Source of the DNA: Aciditerrimonas ferrireducens
Lineage (GTDB): Bacteria; Actinomycetota; Acidimicrobiia; Acidimicrobiales; UBA8190
NCBI RefSeq assembly: GCF_023130475.1
Contig: NZ_JAKHEX010000005.1
Location: forward strand, 1-64,000
Direction of reading: 5' to 3'
DNA length: 64,000 nt
Part shown: in pieces, positions 16,524-24,607 of the stretch
How the letters are laid out: each line of letters starts with the position of its first letter
How positions within the stretch are numbered: position 1 is the stretch's first letter
Translations under genes and position numbers: made by a program
Notes under the pieces: model-generated
What the model saw: only the letters and a program-made list of their open reading frames with translations
The model's database searches: none
Told to the model about the DNA's origin: nothing

Positions 16524-17681
16524 TCAGCGGTTGCCGATGACGGCGAGCACTTCGGGCGCGACCCAGAGGGTTCGGCCACCCCTACCGACCGTACCAACCT
16601 GTTGCAACCATCCGAGCTTCTCGAGACGACGAACGAGGTTGAGTGCGCCAGGTTGGGTGATGCCCAGGTTGTTCTGCACCTGGCGAATGGTAATGAAGGG
16701 ATTTTGAATGATCATGTCGACGACTTCCGAGGCGCGACTTCTCGACGTGGAGACTTCTCGCCGATAATGCTCCCGAAGGTCAGAGAGACGCTCGGATCGC
16801 CATACGGCGTCACTGGCCTGTTCAGCAACCGCCGTGAGGAAGAATTGCAGCCAGTCTTGGAGCTCACCGCGTTCACGGACGGCTTGCAAGCGGTCGTAGT
16901 ACTGGCTGCGGTGTTTCTCGAAGTAGGCACTGAGATAGAGGAGGGGTTGTGGGAGTACCTGTTGATGGACGAGGTAGAATACAGCGAGAAGTCGGCCAAG
17001 TCGTCCGTTGCCGTCCAAGAAAGGGTGGATCGTCTCGAACTGATAGTGAATGAGGGCGCAGCGCACGAGGATCGGGATCGGAGGATCCTCGTTGATGAAG
17101 CGCTCAAGATCGTTAAGGAGGGGTCCCATTTCATCAGGTAACGGCGGTACAAATGCTGCGTCGTAGAGAGAGTCCGTCGGTGACCCGATCCAGTTCGGAC
17201 TCGTCCGGAACTCCCCGGGTTGCCGTTCTTGGCCTCGAACTTCTTTCATCAGGATGCCGTGAACTTCTCGTAGAAGTCTGAGGCACAAAGGAACTTTTTC
17301 GAGCTGGTTGAGGCCGTGGTGCATGGCTTTGATGTAATTCTGCACTTCGCGCACGTCGCTCCCTCTTGGCACTCGACCGGTGGCGTTCGCTTCGAGGAGG
17401 TCATTGAGCGAAGCTTGGGTGCCTTCGATTCGAGAGCTCGCCACTGCTTCTGCTGCCACGTAGGGCTCGACGAGTAGGTGAGGGTTGGGCAGGAGGCGGC
17501 CGGCACCAGCAAGGCGTCCAAGGGTGGTGTCGGCTCTCGACAAGGCGAGCACCGTTGTCGGGTTAAGGTCAAGGGTTCTCGGAAGCGGCGAAGGGACGAA
17601 GTGAAAGAAGCCGTAGGGACCGGGGGCCTTCACCACCTGGCCCATCGGAGAGTCACGAAACCGCGAGGGATCCACCACCAA
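16524..17681 (-). CDS. Fic-domain AMP-transferase with C-terminal winged helix
   Basis: A 385-residue class II Fic protein. The inhibitory helix motif SSRIEG (Ser82, Glu86, Gly87) is N-terminal, and the catalytic motif HPFLDGNGRLGR (residues 219-230) is complete, so AMPylation (or related nucleotide transfer) activity should be intact and autoinhibited. A winged-helix domain follows at about 310-380 (FITIRQVQNNLGITQPGALN), suggesting DNA binding or self-regulation. Base composition is clearly lower in GC, and codons end in A/T more often, than in all neighbours, which points to recent acquisition. The start may be TTG 17681 or the GTGs just after it. It lies next to tRNA-Pro. Confidence 0.88.
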   Translation of the reverse strand: MVVDPSRFRDSPMGQVVKAPGPYGFFHFVPSPLPRTLDLNPTTVLALSRADTTLGRLAGAGRLLPNPHLLVEPYVAAEAVASSRIEGTQASLNDLLEANATGRVPRGSDVREVQNYIKAMHHGLNQLEKVPLCLRLLREVHGILMKEVRGQERQPGEFRTSPNWIGSPTDSLYDAAFVPPLPDEMGPLLNDLERFINEDPPIPILVRCALIHYQFETIHPFLDGNGRLGRLLAVFYLVHQQVLPQPLLYLSAYFEKHRSQYYDRLQAVRERGELQDWLQFFLTAVAEQASDAVWRSERLSDLREHYRREVSTSRSRASEVVDMIIQNPFITIRQVQNNLGITQPGALNLVRRLEKLGWLQQVGTVGRGGRTLWVAPEVLAVIGNR

Positions 17682-17815
17682 TCACTATAACGGAATGCGG
17701 CAACTCCTTATACCGTGCCCCACCGGTCGCAACGTTCGTTAGAGCGTGACCCGCACCTCTGGCTCGCTGAGGGGCCCAGACGGGCAACAGGGACCGGGAC
17801 TTCGGCTCTTCCCCC

Positions 17816-17893
17816 TGGTCGGGCTGGCCGGATTTGAACCGGCGACCTCCACGTCCCGAACGTGGCGCGCTAACCAAACTGCGCTACAGCCCG
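17816..17893 (-). tRNA. tRNA-Pro (anticodon CGG)
   Basis: Minus-strand cloverleaf: acceptor CGGGCTG/CAGCCCG, D arm with GCGCAGTTTGG, anticodon stem CCACG/CGTGG around TTCGGGA (anticodon CGG, Pro), and T arm with TTCAAAT. The CCA end is encoded at 17816-17818. The 3' end faces the low-GC Fic gene 135 bases away, a common position for acquired DNA, but no attachment-site repeat was found beyond the Fic gene. Confidence 0.94.
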
Positions 17894-18068
17894 TCGGCCG
17901 CCTGGGCGACCGGGCCCGATGCTACCCGACGCCCAGCGGGCCCAGCCCCAGGCCACGCACGAGCCGGGCCCAGCCGAGCGCCGAGCGCGGTCCAGGACCA
18001 CGCATCGCGATCGCCCGCTCAAGGAGCAGAGCGCGCCCGCCGAGCTCCCCCCGGCCCGGCGCCGCCCC

Positions 18069-18965
18069 TCAGGCCTGCTGGGGCTCCTCGGCGTCGGCCG
18101 GGGCCGGGGGGAGGCGGCGGAGGACGACCTTGGCGATGCGGCGCTTGTCCATCTCGACCACCCGGAACTCGAAGCCGGCGGCCTCGATGCGCTCGCCCTC
18201 CTCGGGGATGTGGCCGGTGACGTCGAAGAGGAACCCGCCGAGGGTGACGTACTCCCCGTCGGGCACGGGCACCCCGAGGCGGTCCCGGAGCTCGTCGACC
18301 CCGAGGCCCCCGTCGACCAGCCAGCGGGTCTGGTCGACCCGGATGATCTCGGGCTCCTCGACCCGGTCGAACTCGTCGTGGAGGTCCCCGACGAGGGCGG
18401 CCAGGAGGTCCTTGACCGTGAGGACCCCGGCCACCCCCCCGTACTCGTCGACCACCACGGCGAAGCCCCGGCGGTGGTGGCGCATGTCGGCCAGGGCGTC
18501 GAGGACGAGGCGCGACTCGGGCACCAGGTAGGGCTGACGGATCCGGCGGGAGATGTCGAGCGGCGAGGGGGCCGCGCCGGCAGGGGCCCTGCCGCCAGGC
18601 GTCGTGCCCGAGGGGCCCGGGCCGTTCTGCTCGGCGGTGCCGCCGGGCGGTTCGAGCTGCCAGCCGGCTCGGAACAGGTCCCGGACGGAGAGGACCCCGA
18701 CGAGGTTGTCGAGGTCCTCGTCGAACACCGGGAAGTTCGACCGGCCGCTCTGCCGGAGGGCCCGGGCCACGGCCTCGGCGGTCACCGGAATGGGCAGCCC
18801 GACCACGTCGACCCGGGGGGTCATGACCTCCCGGACCGGGGTGTGGCGCAGGTCCTCCAAGGCGGCCAGGATCCGCTGGGCCTGCTCCTCCCCCTCCGGG
18901 CTGGGCCGCCCGGCCCGTTCTGGGGGCGGGTCGGGCTTGGCCGACCGGCCGAGCCGGAGCCGCAC
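18069..18965 (-). CDS. CBS-pair/CorC-HlyC domain protein
   Basis: A 298-residue protein with a tandem CBS pair (about 35-190, opening VREVMTPRVDVVGLP and including VDEYGGVAGVLTVKDLL). A CorC_HlyC transporter-associated domain follows (about 205-285, FLFDVTGHIPEEGE). The membrane DUF21/CNNM domain usual in the hemolysin/MpfA family is absent, so this is the CorC-like soluble form implicated in Mg2+/Co2+ handling. An insertion of about 30 Gly/Pro/Ala-rich residues lies between the two CBS motifs. It starts 14 bases after the receiver-protein stop and is probably in the same operon. Confidence 0.82.
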   Translation of the reverse strand: MRLRLGRSAKPDPPPERAGRPSPEGEEQAQRILAALEDLRHTPVREVMTPRVDVVGLPIPVTAEAVARALRQSGRSNFPVFDEDLDNLVGVLSVRDLFRAGWQLEPPGGTAEQNGPGPSGTTPGGRAPAGAAPSPLDISRRIRQPYLVPESRLVLDALADMRHHRRGFAVVVDEYGGVAGVLTVKDLLAALVGDLHDEFDRVEEPEIIRVDQTRWLVDGGLGVDELRDRLGVPVPDGEYVTLGGFLFDVTGHIPEEGERIEAAGFEFRVVEMDKRRIAKVVLRRLPPAPADAEEPQQA

Positions 18966-18979
18966 GTCGACCCCCGCCG

Positions 18980-19426
18980 CTAGCCGGTGCGGACGGCCTG
19001 GGGCCGGGCCGCTTCGACCACCACGGGGTCCGGCCGCAGGGAGTCGTCCTCGAAGCGGCCCCCCTCGAGGAGCGTGGCCACGGCCCGCCGCAGCCGCAGG
19101 GGGTCCAGGGGCTTGAGCAGGAAACCCTCGGCGCCGCAGCGCCGGGCCAGGAAGACGTCGGGCCGGCGGTCCAGGAGCAGGAGGACCGGCACCTCGGGCA
19201 CCGCCCCGTAGCTGGCCTCGAGCCGCAGGTCCATGCAGACCGCCATGCCCCCCATGGAGCCGATCTGGAGGTCGGCGATCACGAGGTCGGGGTGCTCGGC
19301 CCGCACGGTCGGCAGGACGTCGAAGCCCGAGCTGACCTCCAGGAGGGTGGTCTCGGGTCCCCGCAGGACACCGGCCAGCTGTTGGCGCAGGGCCGGCAGG
19401 TCGCTGGCCAGCAGGATTCTCGCCAC
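18980..19426 (-). CDS. Stand-alone response-regulator receiver protein
   Basis: A 148-residue protein consisting of one CheY-like receiver domain plus a short tail. The phospho-acceptor Asp is in LVIADLQIGSMGG and the conserved Lys in GFLLKPLDPLRL. The acidic pair at the N-terminus is reduced to a single Asp (ASDLPAL), so phosphorylation may be weakened. No output domain is present. A TAGCCT hexamer 7 bases before GTG 19426 suggests its own leaderless promoter, although it also follows the ArsA-like genes by 10 bases. Confidence 0.75.
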   Translation of the reverse strand: MARILLASDLPALRQQLAGVLRGPETTLLEVSSGFDVLPTVRAEHPDLVIADLQIGSMGGMAVCMDLRLEASYGAVPEVPVLLLLDRRPDVFLARRCGAEGFLLKPLDPLRLRRAVATLLEGGRFEDDSLRPDPVVVEAARPQAVRTG

Positions 19427-19433
19427 GACCGGC

Positions 19434-19439
19434 AGGCTA
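19434..19439 (-). promoter_or_regulatory. -10 hexamer TAGCCT for the receiver-protein gene
   Basis: On the minus strand TAGCCT ends 7 bases before the GTG at 19426 with no ribosome site. The hexamer overlaps the stop codon of the upstream ATPase gene. Confidence 0.35.
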
Positions 19440-20546
19440 GCGGGCCCCCGGGTCCGGCTCCAACGCCCCGGCGACCTGGGCGAGGCCTGCCAGGTCGTGG
19501 ACGTCGTCGGGCAGCAGGGGCAGCTGGAGGAGGACGGCGGTGCCGACGTGGCGGGCCAGGGCCTCGGCCACGGCCTCCTGGCGGGCCCGCTGCTCGGCCA
19601 GCCGGCGCCAGTTGGCCACCAGGTCGGCCAGGGCGCTGTCGGCCGGGGCCGGGCCGGGATCCGGGCAGGGGAAGGCCGGGACCATGCGGTTCACCACCAG
19701 CGCCGCCACCCGGTAGCGCAGCTCGGCCAGGCGCTCGGCGAACCAGCGGGCCTCGGCCACCGCCTCGGCCCGGGGCGCGCTGACCAGGACGAAGGCCGTC
19801 GAGGGGTCGGCCAGGGCCTGGGCGGTCTCCTCGGCCCGGCGCCGGAACCCCTCCTCCATCCCCTCGAAGGCCTGGAAGAAGGCCACGGCGTCGTCGACCA
19901 CCTCGGCCCCCGCCACCTTGGCGATGGTCCGCAGGAGCGCCTGGGAGGCCAGGGACACGGCCCGGAGGTAGGCCCGGGTGGGCATGAGCAGGAGCTGGAA
20001 GAGCCGATGCGAGAGGAAGCGGGTCAGGCGACGGGGGGCGTCGAGGAAGTCGATGGCGTTGCGGGTCGGCGGGGTGTCCACCACCACGAGGTCGAACTGG
20101 CCGCTCGTGGTCAGCTGGTGGAGCTTCTCCATGGCCATGTACTCCTGGGTGCCCGACAGGGCGCTCGTCAGGTTCCGGTAGATCCGGTTGGCCAGGATCT
20201 GCTCGGCCCGCTCGCCGCTCGGGGCGTGGGCCCGGACCAGGTCGTCGAAGGTCCGCTTGGGGTCCAGGACCACGCCGGCCAGGCTCCCCGGCCACTCCCC
20301 GGCCACCGGCACCGGGTCGTTCGCCTCCCGGTCGAGCCCCAGGGCGTCGGCCAGGCGTCGGGCCGGGTCGATGGTCACCACGCACACCCGCCGCCCGAGC
20401 GTCGCGGCCCGCACCCCCAGGGCGGCCGCCACCGTGGTCTTGCCGACCCCGCCCGAGCCGCAGCACACCACGATGCGGGCCTCTTGGAGCAGCTGGCCGA
20501 GCGGCGCCGGGTGGCTCGCTTGCGGGCTCGCCGGGGGGCTGGTCAT
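19437..20546 (-). CDS. ArsA/GET3-like anion-transporting ATPase (second of pair)
   Basis: A 369-residue P-loop ATPase of the ArsA/Get3/SIMIBI class. The deviant Walker A is CGSGGVGKTTVAAALG and the A'-like motif is VTIDPARRLADALG. The DTPPT motif (VVVDTPPTRNAIDFLD) is also present. The pair with the upstream gene and the divergent whiB reproduce the actinobacterial arrangement of Rv3679-Rv3680 with whiB4, whose products form a heteromeric ATPase linked to redox and nitric-oxide/glycerol stress. The start ATG overlaps the upstream stop (ATGA). Confidence 0.85.
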   Translation of the reverse strand: MTSPPASPQASHPAPLGQLLQEARIVVCCGSGGVGKTTVAAALGVRAATLGRRVCVVTIDPARRLADALGLDREANDPVPVAGEWPGSLAGVVLDPKRTFDDLVRAHAPSGERAEQILANRIYRNLTSALSGTQEYMAMEKLHQLTTSGQFDLVVVDTPPTRNAIDFLDAPRRLTRFLSHRLFQLLLMPTRAYLRAVSLASQALLRTIAKVAGAEVVDDAVAFFQAFEGMEEGFRRRAEETAQALADPSTAFVLVSAPRAEAVAEARWFAERLAELRYRVAALVVNRMVPAFPCPDPGPAPADSALADLVANWRRLAEQRARQEAVAEALARHVGTAVLLQLPLLPDDVHDLAGLAQVAGALEPDPGAR

Positions 20547-21565
20547 GCCGAGGATCCGCCGCTCGCCCGGCGGGTCGCGTCCCCGGCACCTACGGGGCTG
20601 CCCGGGGACTCGGGCAGGGCCGCCAGCTCCTCGGCGAGGGCCTCGACCAGCTGGCCGAGGGCCTCGGGCCCGATCTGGTCGACCGGCAGCTCGGGCAGCT
20701 CCAGGCAGGGCAGGGGCAGCTCCTGGCGGAGCCGGCGCAGCTGGGCGTCCTGGAGCTCGGCCCGGCGGCGCTCGAAGGCGGCCGCCGCCCCGAGGGCCTC
20801 GAGCTGGGCGGCCGACAGCGAGCGGCCCGCGGCCGCTGCGGCCTCGGCCGGGTCGACGGCCAGTCCCGGGGGGGCCTGGACGCAGCCGTTCACCACCACC
20901 GGGGCCAGGGCCACCCCGACCCGGTCCTCCAGGGCGTAGGCCGCCTCGACCACCTCGTTCACCGGCATCTCCTCGGGCACCGTGACCAGGACCACCTGGC
21001 AGCGTCGCGGGTCCGAGAGCAGCTCGACCACCTCGGCCGCCTGGGTCCGCACCGGCCCGCCCCGGGCGGCGTCGAGGAGCCCCTCGGCCGAGGACAGGAA
21101 GGTCATGGCGTGACCGGTGGCCGGCGCGTCCACCACCAGCAGGTCGGCCAGGCCCTGGCGCTCGAGCTGCTTCACCTTGCCCAGCACCAGGACGTCGCGG
21201 ATCCCCGGGATGGCCGTGGCCACGATCTCGAGGGCCCCCGAGGACACCAGCCGGCGGGAGACCCGCTTCAGGCCGTGCTCCACCAGGTACTCCACCAGGG
21301 CCTCGTCCGGGGTGATCCGCCGACCCACCACCTCGCCCCCGCCGGGCCCGGCGGCCAGGAGGGGGACCGGCTCGTAGCCGAGGGGATCGGGGTGGCCGAA
21401 GCAGCGGGGCAGGCCCGGGCGGCCCTCCAGGTCGACCAGCACCACCCGGGCCCCGGTTTCGGCGGCCAGGCGAGCCAAGGTGGCGGCCACCGTGGTCTTG
21501 CCGACCCCGCCCTTGCCGGCCACCACCAGCACCCGGCTCTGCCCGACGAACTCGGCGACGTCCAT
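20543..21565 (-). CDS. ArsA/GET3-like anion-transporting ATPase (first of pair)
   Basis: A 340-residue SIMIBI ATPase. Walker A is VVAGKGGVGKTTVAATLARL, followed by VVLVDLEGRPGLPRCFG and VVDAPATGHAMTFL (switch II region). Compared with its partner it has a shorter C-terminal half. ATG 21565 was chosen because MDVAEFVG precedes the P-loop by the usual distance; a TACGCT hexamer lies 9 bases upstream. The gene is divergent from whiB, with about 118 bases for both promoters, and translationally coupled to the second ATPase. Confidence 0.85.
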   Translation of the reverse strand: MDVAEFVGQSRVLVVAGKGGVGKTTVAATLARLAAETGARVVLVDLEGRPGLPRCFGHPDPLGYEPVPLLAAGPGGGEVVGRRITPDEALVEYLVEHGLKRVSRRLVSSGALEIVATAIPGIRDVLVLGKVKQLERQGLADLLVVDAPATGHAMTFLSSAEGLLDAARGGPVRTQAAEVVELLSDPRRCQVVLVTVPEEMPVNEVVEAAYALEDRVGVALAPVVVNGCVQAPPGLAVDPAEAAAAAGRSLSAAQLEALGAAAAFERRRAELQDAQLRRLRQELPLPCLELPELPVDQIGPEALGQLVEALAEELAALPESPGSPVGAGDATRRASGGSSA

Positions 21566-21631
21566 GCCGTCCCGAGCGTAACCGGCGGCCCACACGCCCG
21601 CCCGGATCGGAGGAATCCCAGATCAGACCCC

Positions 21632-21660
21632 TTGTCGAAGGAACGGCCGACGAGTACCGT
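21632..21660 (+). promoter_or_regulatory. Candidate promoter of whiB
   Basis: A -35-like TTGTCG (21632-21637) and a -10-like TACCGT (21655-21660) are separated by 17 bases. The predicted start lies about 16 bases before the GTG of whiB, leaving room for the GGGAGGGGG ribosome site. Confidence 0.45.
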
Positions 21661-21683
21661 CGAAGACGGGAGGGGGACTGACC

Positions 21684-21941
21684 GTGAGATCGATCGTCGA
21701 AGGATGGCAGGCCCGAGCGGCCTGCCGGGGGCCCCAAGCGTCGGCGTTCTTCCCGCCGTCGACCGCCGAGCGCAAGGAGCAGAAGCTGGCCAGGGAGCAG
21801 CGGGCCAAGGCCATCTGCCGGACCTGCGTCGTGCAGCGGGAGTGCCTGGAGTACGCCCTGCGGATCCGGGAGCCCCACGGCATCTGGGGCGGGCTGAACG
21901 AGGCCGAGCGCAAGCAGCTGGTCAGCCAGCAGGCAGGCTGA
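21684..21941 (+). CDS. WhiB-family [4Fe-4S] transcription factor
   Basis: An 85-residue Wbl protein. Four cluster ligands are visible: Cys14, Cys45, Cys48 and Cys54 (CRG...CRTCVVQREC), and the beta-turn GIWGG is at 66-70. A short basic C-terminal tail ends the protein. Wbl proteins bind sigma factor region 4 and respond to oxygen or nitric oxide. Its position divergent from the ArsA-like pair matches mycobacterial whiB4. The GTG at 21684 follows a purine-rich ribosome site. Confidence 0.92.
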   Translation: MRSIVEGWQARAACRGPQASAFFPPSTAERKEQKLAREQRAKAICRTCVVQRECLEYALRIREPHGIWGGLNEAERKQLVSQQAG

Positions 21942-22830
21942 GGGCGCCGCTGCTCGTCAGCCGGGCCCGGCCCTGGCGCACCGCCGGGCTCGTGCAGAGG
22001 GCGCCGGGGCGTCCCCCGGTGACCTCGCAGAGCACGGCGGTCAGCTCGTTCGCCGCCCCGTCGACCGCCTGGGCGACCGGGCTGGTCGGGTCGGTGAGGT
22101 CCCGGGCGACCGTGGAGGCGCTGAGCCCGCTCAGGAGCCCGGGGGAGAACTGGGCGCCGATCACGAGGGCCCGGCCGGCCAGGTCCACCACCGGCAGGCT
22201 CCCGGCCACCGCCGTGGAGGGCGGTCGGTCCAGCCGGGAGAGGAGGGCCCGGTCGGCTGGAGGCACCCGCTCGAGGGCCTGGAAGCTGTCCTGGCCGGGG
22301 TCGGTGCTGGCGCTGTAGGTCTCGATCGCCGAGAAGGCCAGGTAGGGGCTCTGGTAGGTGGCGCCGCGGAAGCTGAAGGAGGGCACGCTCGGGAACACCT
22401 CGCCGGTGGCCGAGCTGGCCTGCCCGAGGTGCTCGAAGCGGCCGAAGCGGCTCAGGGCCACGACGAGGGGCCAGCGCTCCGCGGCGCAGAAGGGGCAGAA
22501 CTCGGCTCCGACGTAGAGGACCTCGGGCAGGGACCCTCGGAGCAGCGTGGTCTGGGCGCCGAGGCGCTGGGGCGGGGTCACGAGGGGCGCCCCGGGGGCG
22601 CCCACCTCGTCGAGGACGCTGCCTGGCACGCCCGTCGCGCTGGTCACCAGGCTGGCGGGGGCCAGGGGGGTGGGCGGCGGTCCGCTCGCGTGGTGGGTGG
22701 TCGTGAGGCGCACCACCAGAAGGCTGAGGGCCACGAGGAGGACCACCACCACGAGGGCCATGGTGGCCAGGGCCAAGGGGACCCGCCGGGGGTGCCGGGC
22801 CGGGGCGGTGGCCTCAGCCTCGGGCGACAC
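21922..22830 (-). CDS. DUF929-like membrane-anchored thioredoxin-fold protein
   Basis: A 302-residue protein. A Pro/Arg-rich N-terminus is followed by one membrane span (about 15-38, LALATMALVVVVLLVALSLL), then an extracytoplasmic thioredoxin-like domain with VLYVGAEFCPFCAAERW (CxxC redox pair). The features resemble DUF929 proteins, probable thiol oxidoreductases outside the membrane. GTG 22830 is the only upstream start that leaves the whole span intact; it overlaps the Mrp gene by 17 bases. The 3' end overlaps whiB by 20 bases, convergent. Confidence 0.72.
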   Translation of the reverse strand: MSPEAEATAPARHPRRVPLALATMALVVVVLLVALSLLVVRLTTTHHASGPPPTPLAPASLVTSATGVPGSVLDEVGAPGAPLVTPPQRLGAQTTLLRGSLPEVLYVGAEFCPFCAAERWPLVVALSRFGRFEHLGQASSATGEVFPSVPSFSFRGATYQSPYLAFSAIETYSASTDPGQDSFQALERVPPADRALLSRLDRPPSTAVAGSLPVVDLAGRALVIGAQFSPGLLSGLSASTVARDLTDPTSPVAQAVDGAANELTAVLCEVTGGRPGALCTSPAVRQGRARLTSSGALSLPAG

Positions 22831-24046
22831 CGGCGACGGCCCGCTCGACGGCGTCCAGGAGGCGACCGGCGCAGCTGGCGGCCTCGGCCGCCTGGGGGTC
22901 GTCCCGCAGCCGCTCGGCGATGCCCCGCAGCGCCGTGCCCGCGGGGCCCGGTCCCAAGACGGCCAGCTCGCCCCGGTCCCCGCCGACGGCCACCGCCGGG
23001 TCGAAGGGTACGCTGCCCAGGAGGGGCACGCCGAGGGCGTCAGCCAGGCGCTCGCCTCCACCCTCTCCGAAGAGCGGGTAGCTGCTGCCGTGCTCGCACA
23101 CGAAGCCGGCCATGTTCTCGATCACCCCGCTCACCCGCAGGTGGTGCCGCCGGGCCAGGTCGGCCGCCCGGGCCGCCACCTGCTGGGCAGCCAGCGGCGG
23201 GGTGGTGACCACCAGGACCTCGCTGCGGGGCAGGAGCCGGGCCAGGGCCATGGGCACGTCGCCGGTCCCCGGCGGGGCGTCGATCACGAGCAGGTCCACG
23301 CCGTCCCAGGCCACGTCCTCCAGGAACTGCTGCACCGCCCGGCTGAGCTTCAGGCCCCGCCAGAGCACCGCCGTGTCCTCCTCGGCCAGGAAGCCCATCG
23401 AGACCACCCGGAGCTCCCCGTCCCCCACGGCCAGCCGCCGGGGCTGGATCTTGCCCCCGGCCGCCTCGAGCCGCCCGTCCATGCCCAGCAGCCGGGGGAC
23501 CGAGAAGCCCCAGATGTCGGCGTCCAGCAGCCCGACCACCTGGCCCGGGCGCGCCAGGGCGGCAGCGAGGTTGACCGCCACCGAGGACTTGCCCACCCCG
23601 CCCTTGCCCGAGGTCACCAGCAGCACCCGGGCCCGTGCCGGCAGGCTGGTCGCCGGGGCCCGCTCCTGGGCCCGGCGCCGGGCCGTGGCCATGAGGGCCC
23701 GGCGCTCCTCGGCGTCGAGCAGGCCGAACCGGACCGTTACCTGCTCCACGCCCGGGACCTGGCGGACCGCCGCCTCTACGTCGGCCCGCAGTCGGGTCCG
23801 GAGCGGGCAGCCCTGCATGGTCAAGGCGACCTCGACGGTCACCGAGGAGCCCTCGACCGCCACCTCCCGGATCATGCCCAGCTCGACCAGGCCGGCCCCG
23901 AGCTCGGGGTCCTGGACCCCGGCGAGGGCCTGGCGGATCGTCGCCGCGTCGAGGACCGGGCCGGCGCCACCGGCCCCGTGGCCGTCTCGCGGACGGCCTG
24001 CTGGGTCGGTCCTCGCAGGTTCCGGGCCCGACACGGCTTTCTCCAC
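22814..24046 (-). CDS. mrp: Mrp/ApbC-type Fe-S cluster carrier ATPase
   Basis: A 410-residue protein. An N-terminal MIP18/DUF59 domain (about 33-110, LAGVQDPELGAGLVELGM with MQGCPLR) is joined to a ParA/MinD-type ATPase (Walker A VTSGKGGVGKSSVAVNLA, then DADIWGFSVPRLLG and IDAPPGTGDV). Mrp carries and delivers Fe-S clusters. The usual CxxC cluster motif is reduced to one Cys (ENMAGFVCEHG), as in several actinobacterial Mrp proteins. The start GTG 24046 has TAGGCT 6 bases upstream and no ribosome site. It is divergent from the A-type carrier gene. Confidence 0.88.
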   Translation of the reverse strand: MEKAVSGPEPARTDPAGRPRDGHGAGGAGPVLDAATIRQALAGVQDPELGAGLVELGMIREVAVEGSSVTVEVALTMQGCPLRTRLRADVEAAVRQVPGVEQVTVRFGLLDAEERRALMATARRRAQERAPATSLPARARVLLVTSGKGGVGKSSVAVNLAAALARPGQVVGLLDADIWGFSVPRLLGMDGRLEAAGGKIQPRRLAVGDGELRVVSMGFLAEEDTAVLWRGLKLSRAVQQFLEDVAWDGVDLLVIDAPPGTGDVPMALARLLPRSEVLVVTTPPLAAQQVAARAADLARRHHLRVSGVIENMAGFVCEHGSSYPLFGEGGGERLADALGVPLLGSVPFDPAVAVGGDRGELAVLGPGPAGTALRGIAERLRDDPQAAEAASCAGRLLDAVERAVAGVARG

Positions 24047-24052
24047 GGCCCC

Positions 24053-24058
24053 AGCCTA
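24053..24058 (-). promoter_or_regulatory. -10 hexamer TAGGCT for a leaderless mrp mRNA
   Basis: On the minus strand TAGGCT ends exactly 6 bases before the GTG of mrp. Confidence 0.42.
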
Positions 24059-24236
24059 CCGGCCGGTCGGCGGGGGCCCGGGGTGGGTCATCGGCCCGAG
24101 CGGGGAGCGGCCGGTAGGCTGCGGCCAGTAGGATTCGGCCAGTGGCTCGGGCGGGTGCCCGGGCAGCGGCCGGCTGCGGCCCCCCTGGCCGAGGCTGGGC
24201 CCGGCCCGCGGGACCGTCCAGGGAAGGAGGCCTGGA

Positions 24237-24576
24237 GTGACGACGACGATGACCCCGGTCCGGATCGGTCGTCGACCGGACCCCATCACGCTGACCGACG
24301 CTGCGGTCGCCAAGGTGGCCGACCTGCTCGCCCAGGAGGGCGACGAGCAGCTCGTCCTGCGGGTCGCCGTCCGACCCGGGGGCTGCTCGGGCTACAGCTA
24401 CGAGATGTTCTTCGACAGCGAGGTGGCCGAGGACGACATCGTGCGGACCCAGGGCAGCGTCCGGGTGGCCGTCGACCTCGACCCTGGACTACACCGACGG
24501 GCTGCAGGGGGCGGGCTTCCACATCTCGAACCCCAACGCCACCCGCACCTGCGGCTGCGGCTCCTCCTTCAGCTGA
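24237..24576 (+). pseudogene. erpA: A-type Fe-S carrier (ErpA/IscA family), frameshifted
   Basis: The start (GTG 24237) follows a clear AAGGAGG ribosome site. Residues 17-80 read as an A-type carrier ([11 protein letters not shown], then [15 protein letters not shown] with the first cluster Cys). At about 24472-24482 the frame breaks. The expected C-terminal part ([14 protein letters not shown], then [14 protein letters not shown]) continues in another frame from 24478 to a stop at 24576. About ten residues normally found between the two parts are also missing. The break lies between two copies of TCGAC, so a deletion between short repeats is likely. The original frame runs on to 24635 and would lack the essential CGCG ligands. 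Confidence 0.7.
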
Positions 24577-24607
24577 GCCCCCCGAGGGTCCCGGGCCGGC
24601 TCCTGTC

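Noticed and set aside
16411-17893. Attachment-site repeat expected if the Fic gene came in by tRNA-targeted integration
   Set aside because: No copy of the tRNA 3' end was found beyond the Fic gene and no integrase is present.
22547-24607. Upstream extension of the [2Fe-2S] fusion protein frame
   Set aside because: It runs antisense through DUF929-like and mrp genes with composition unlike the fusion protein. The folded [2Fe-2S] domain starts right after GTG 24608.
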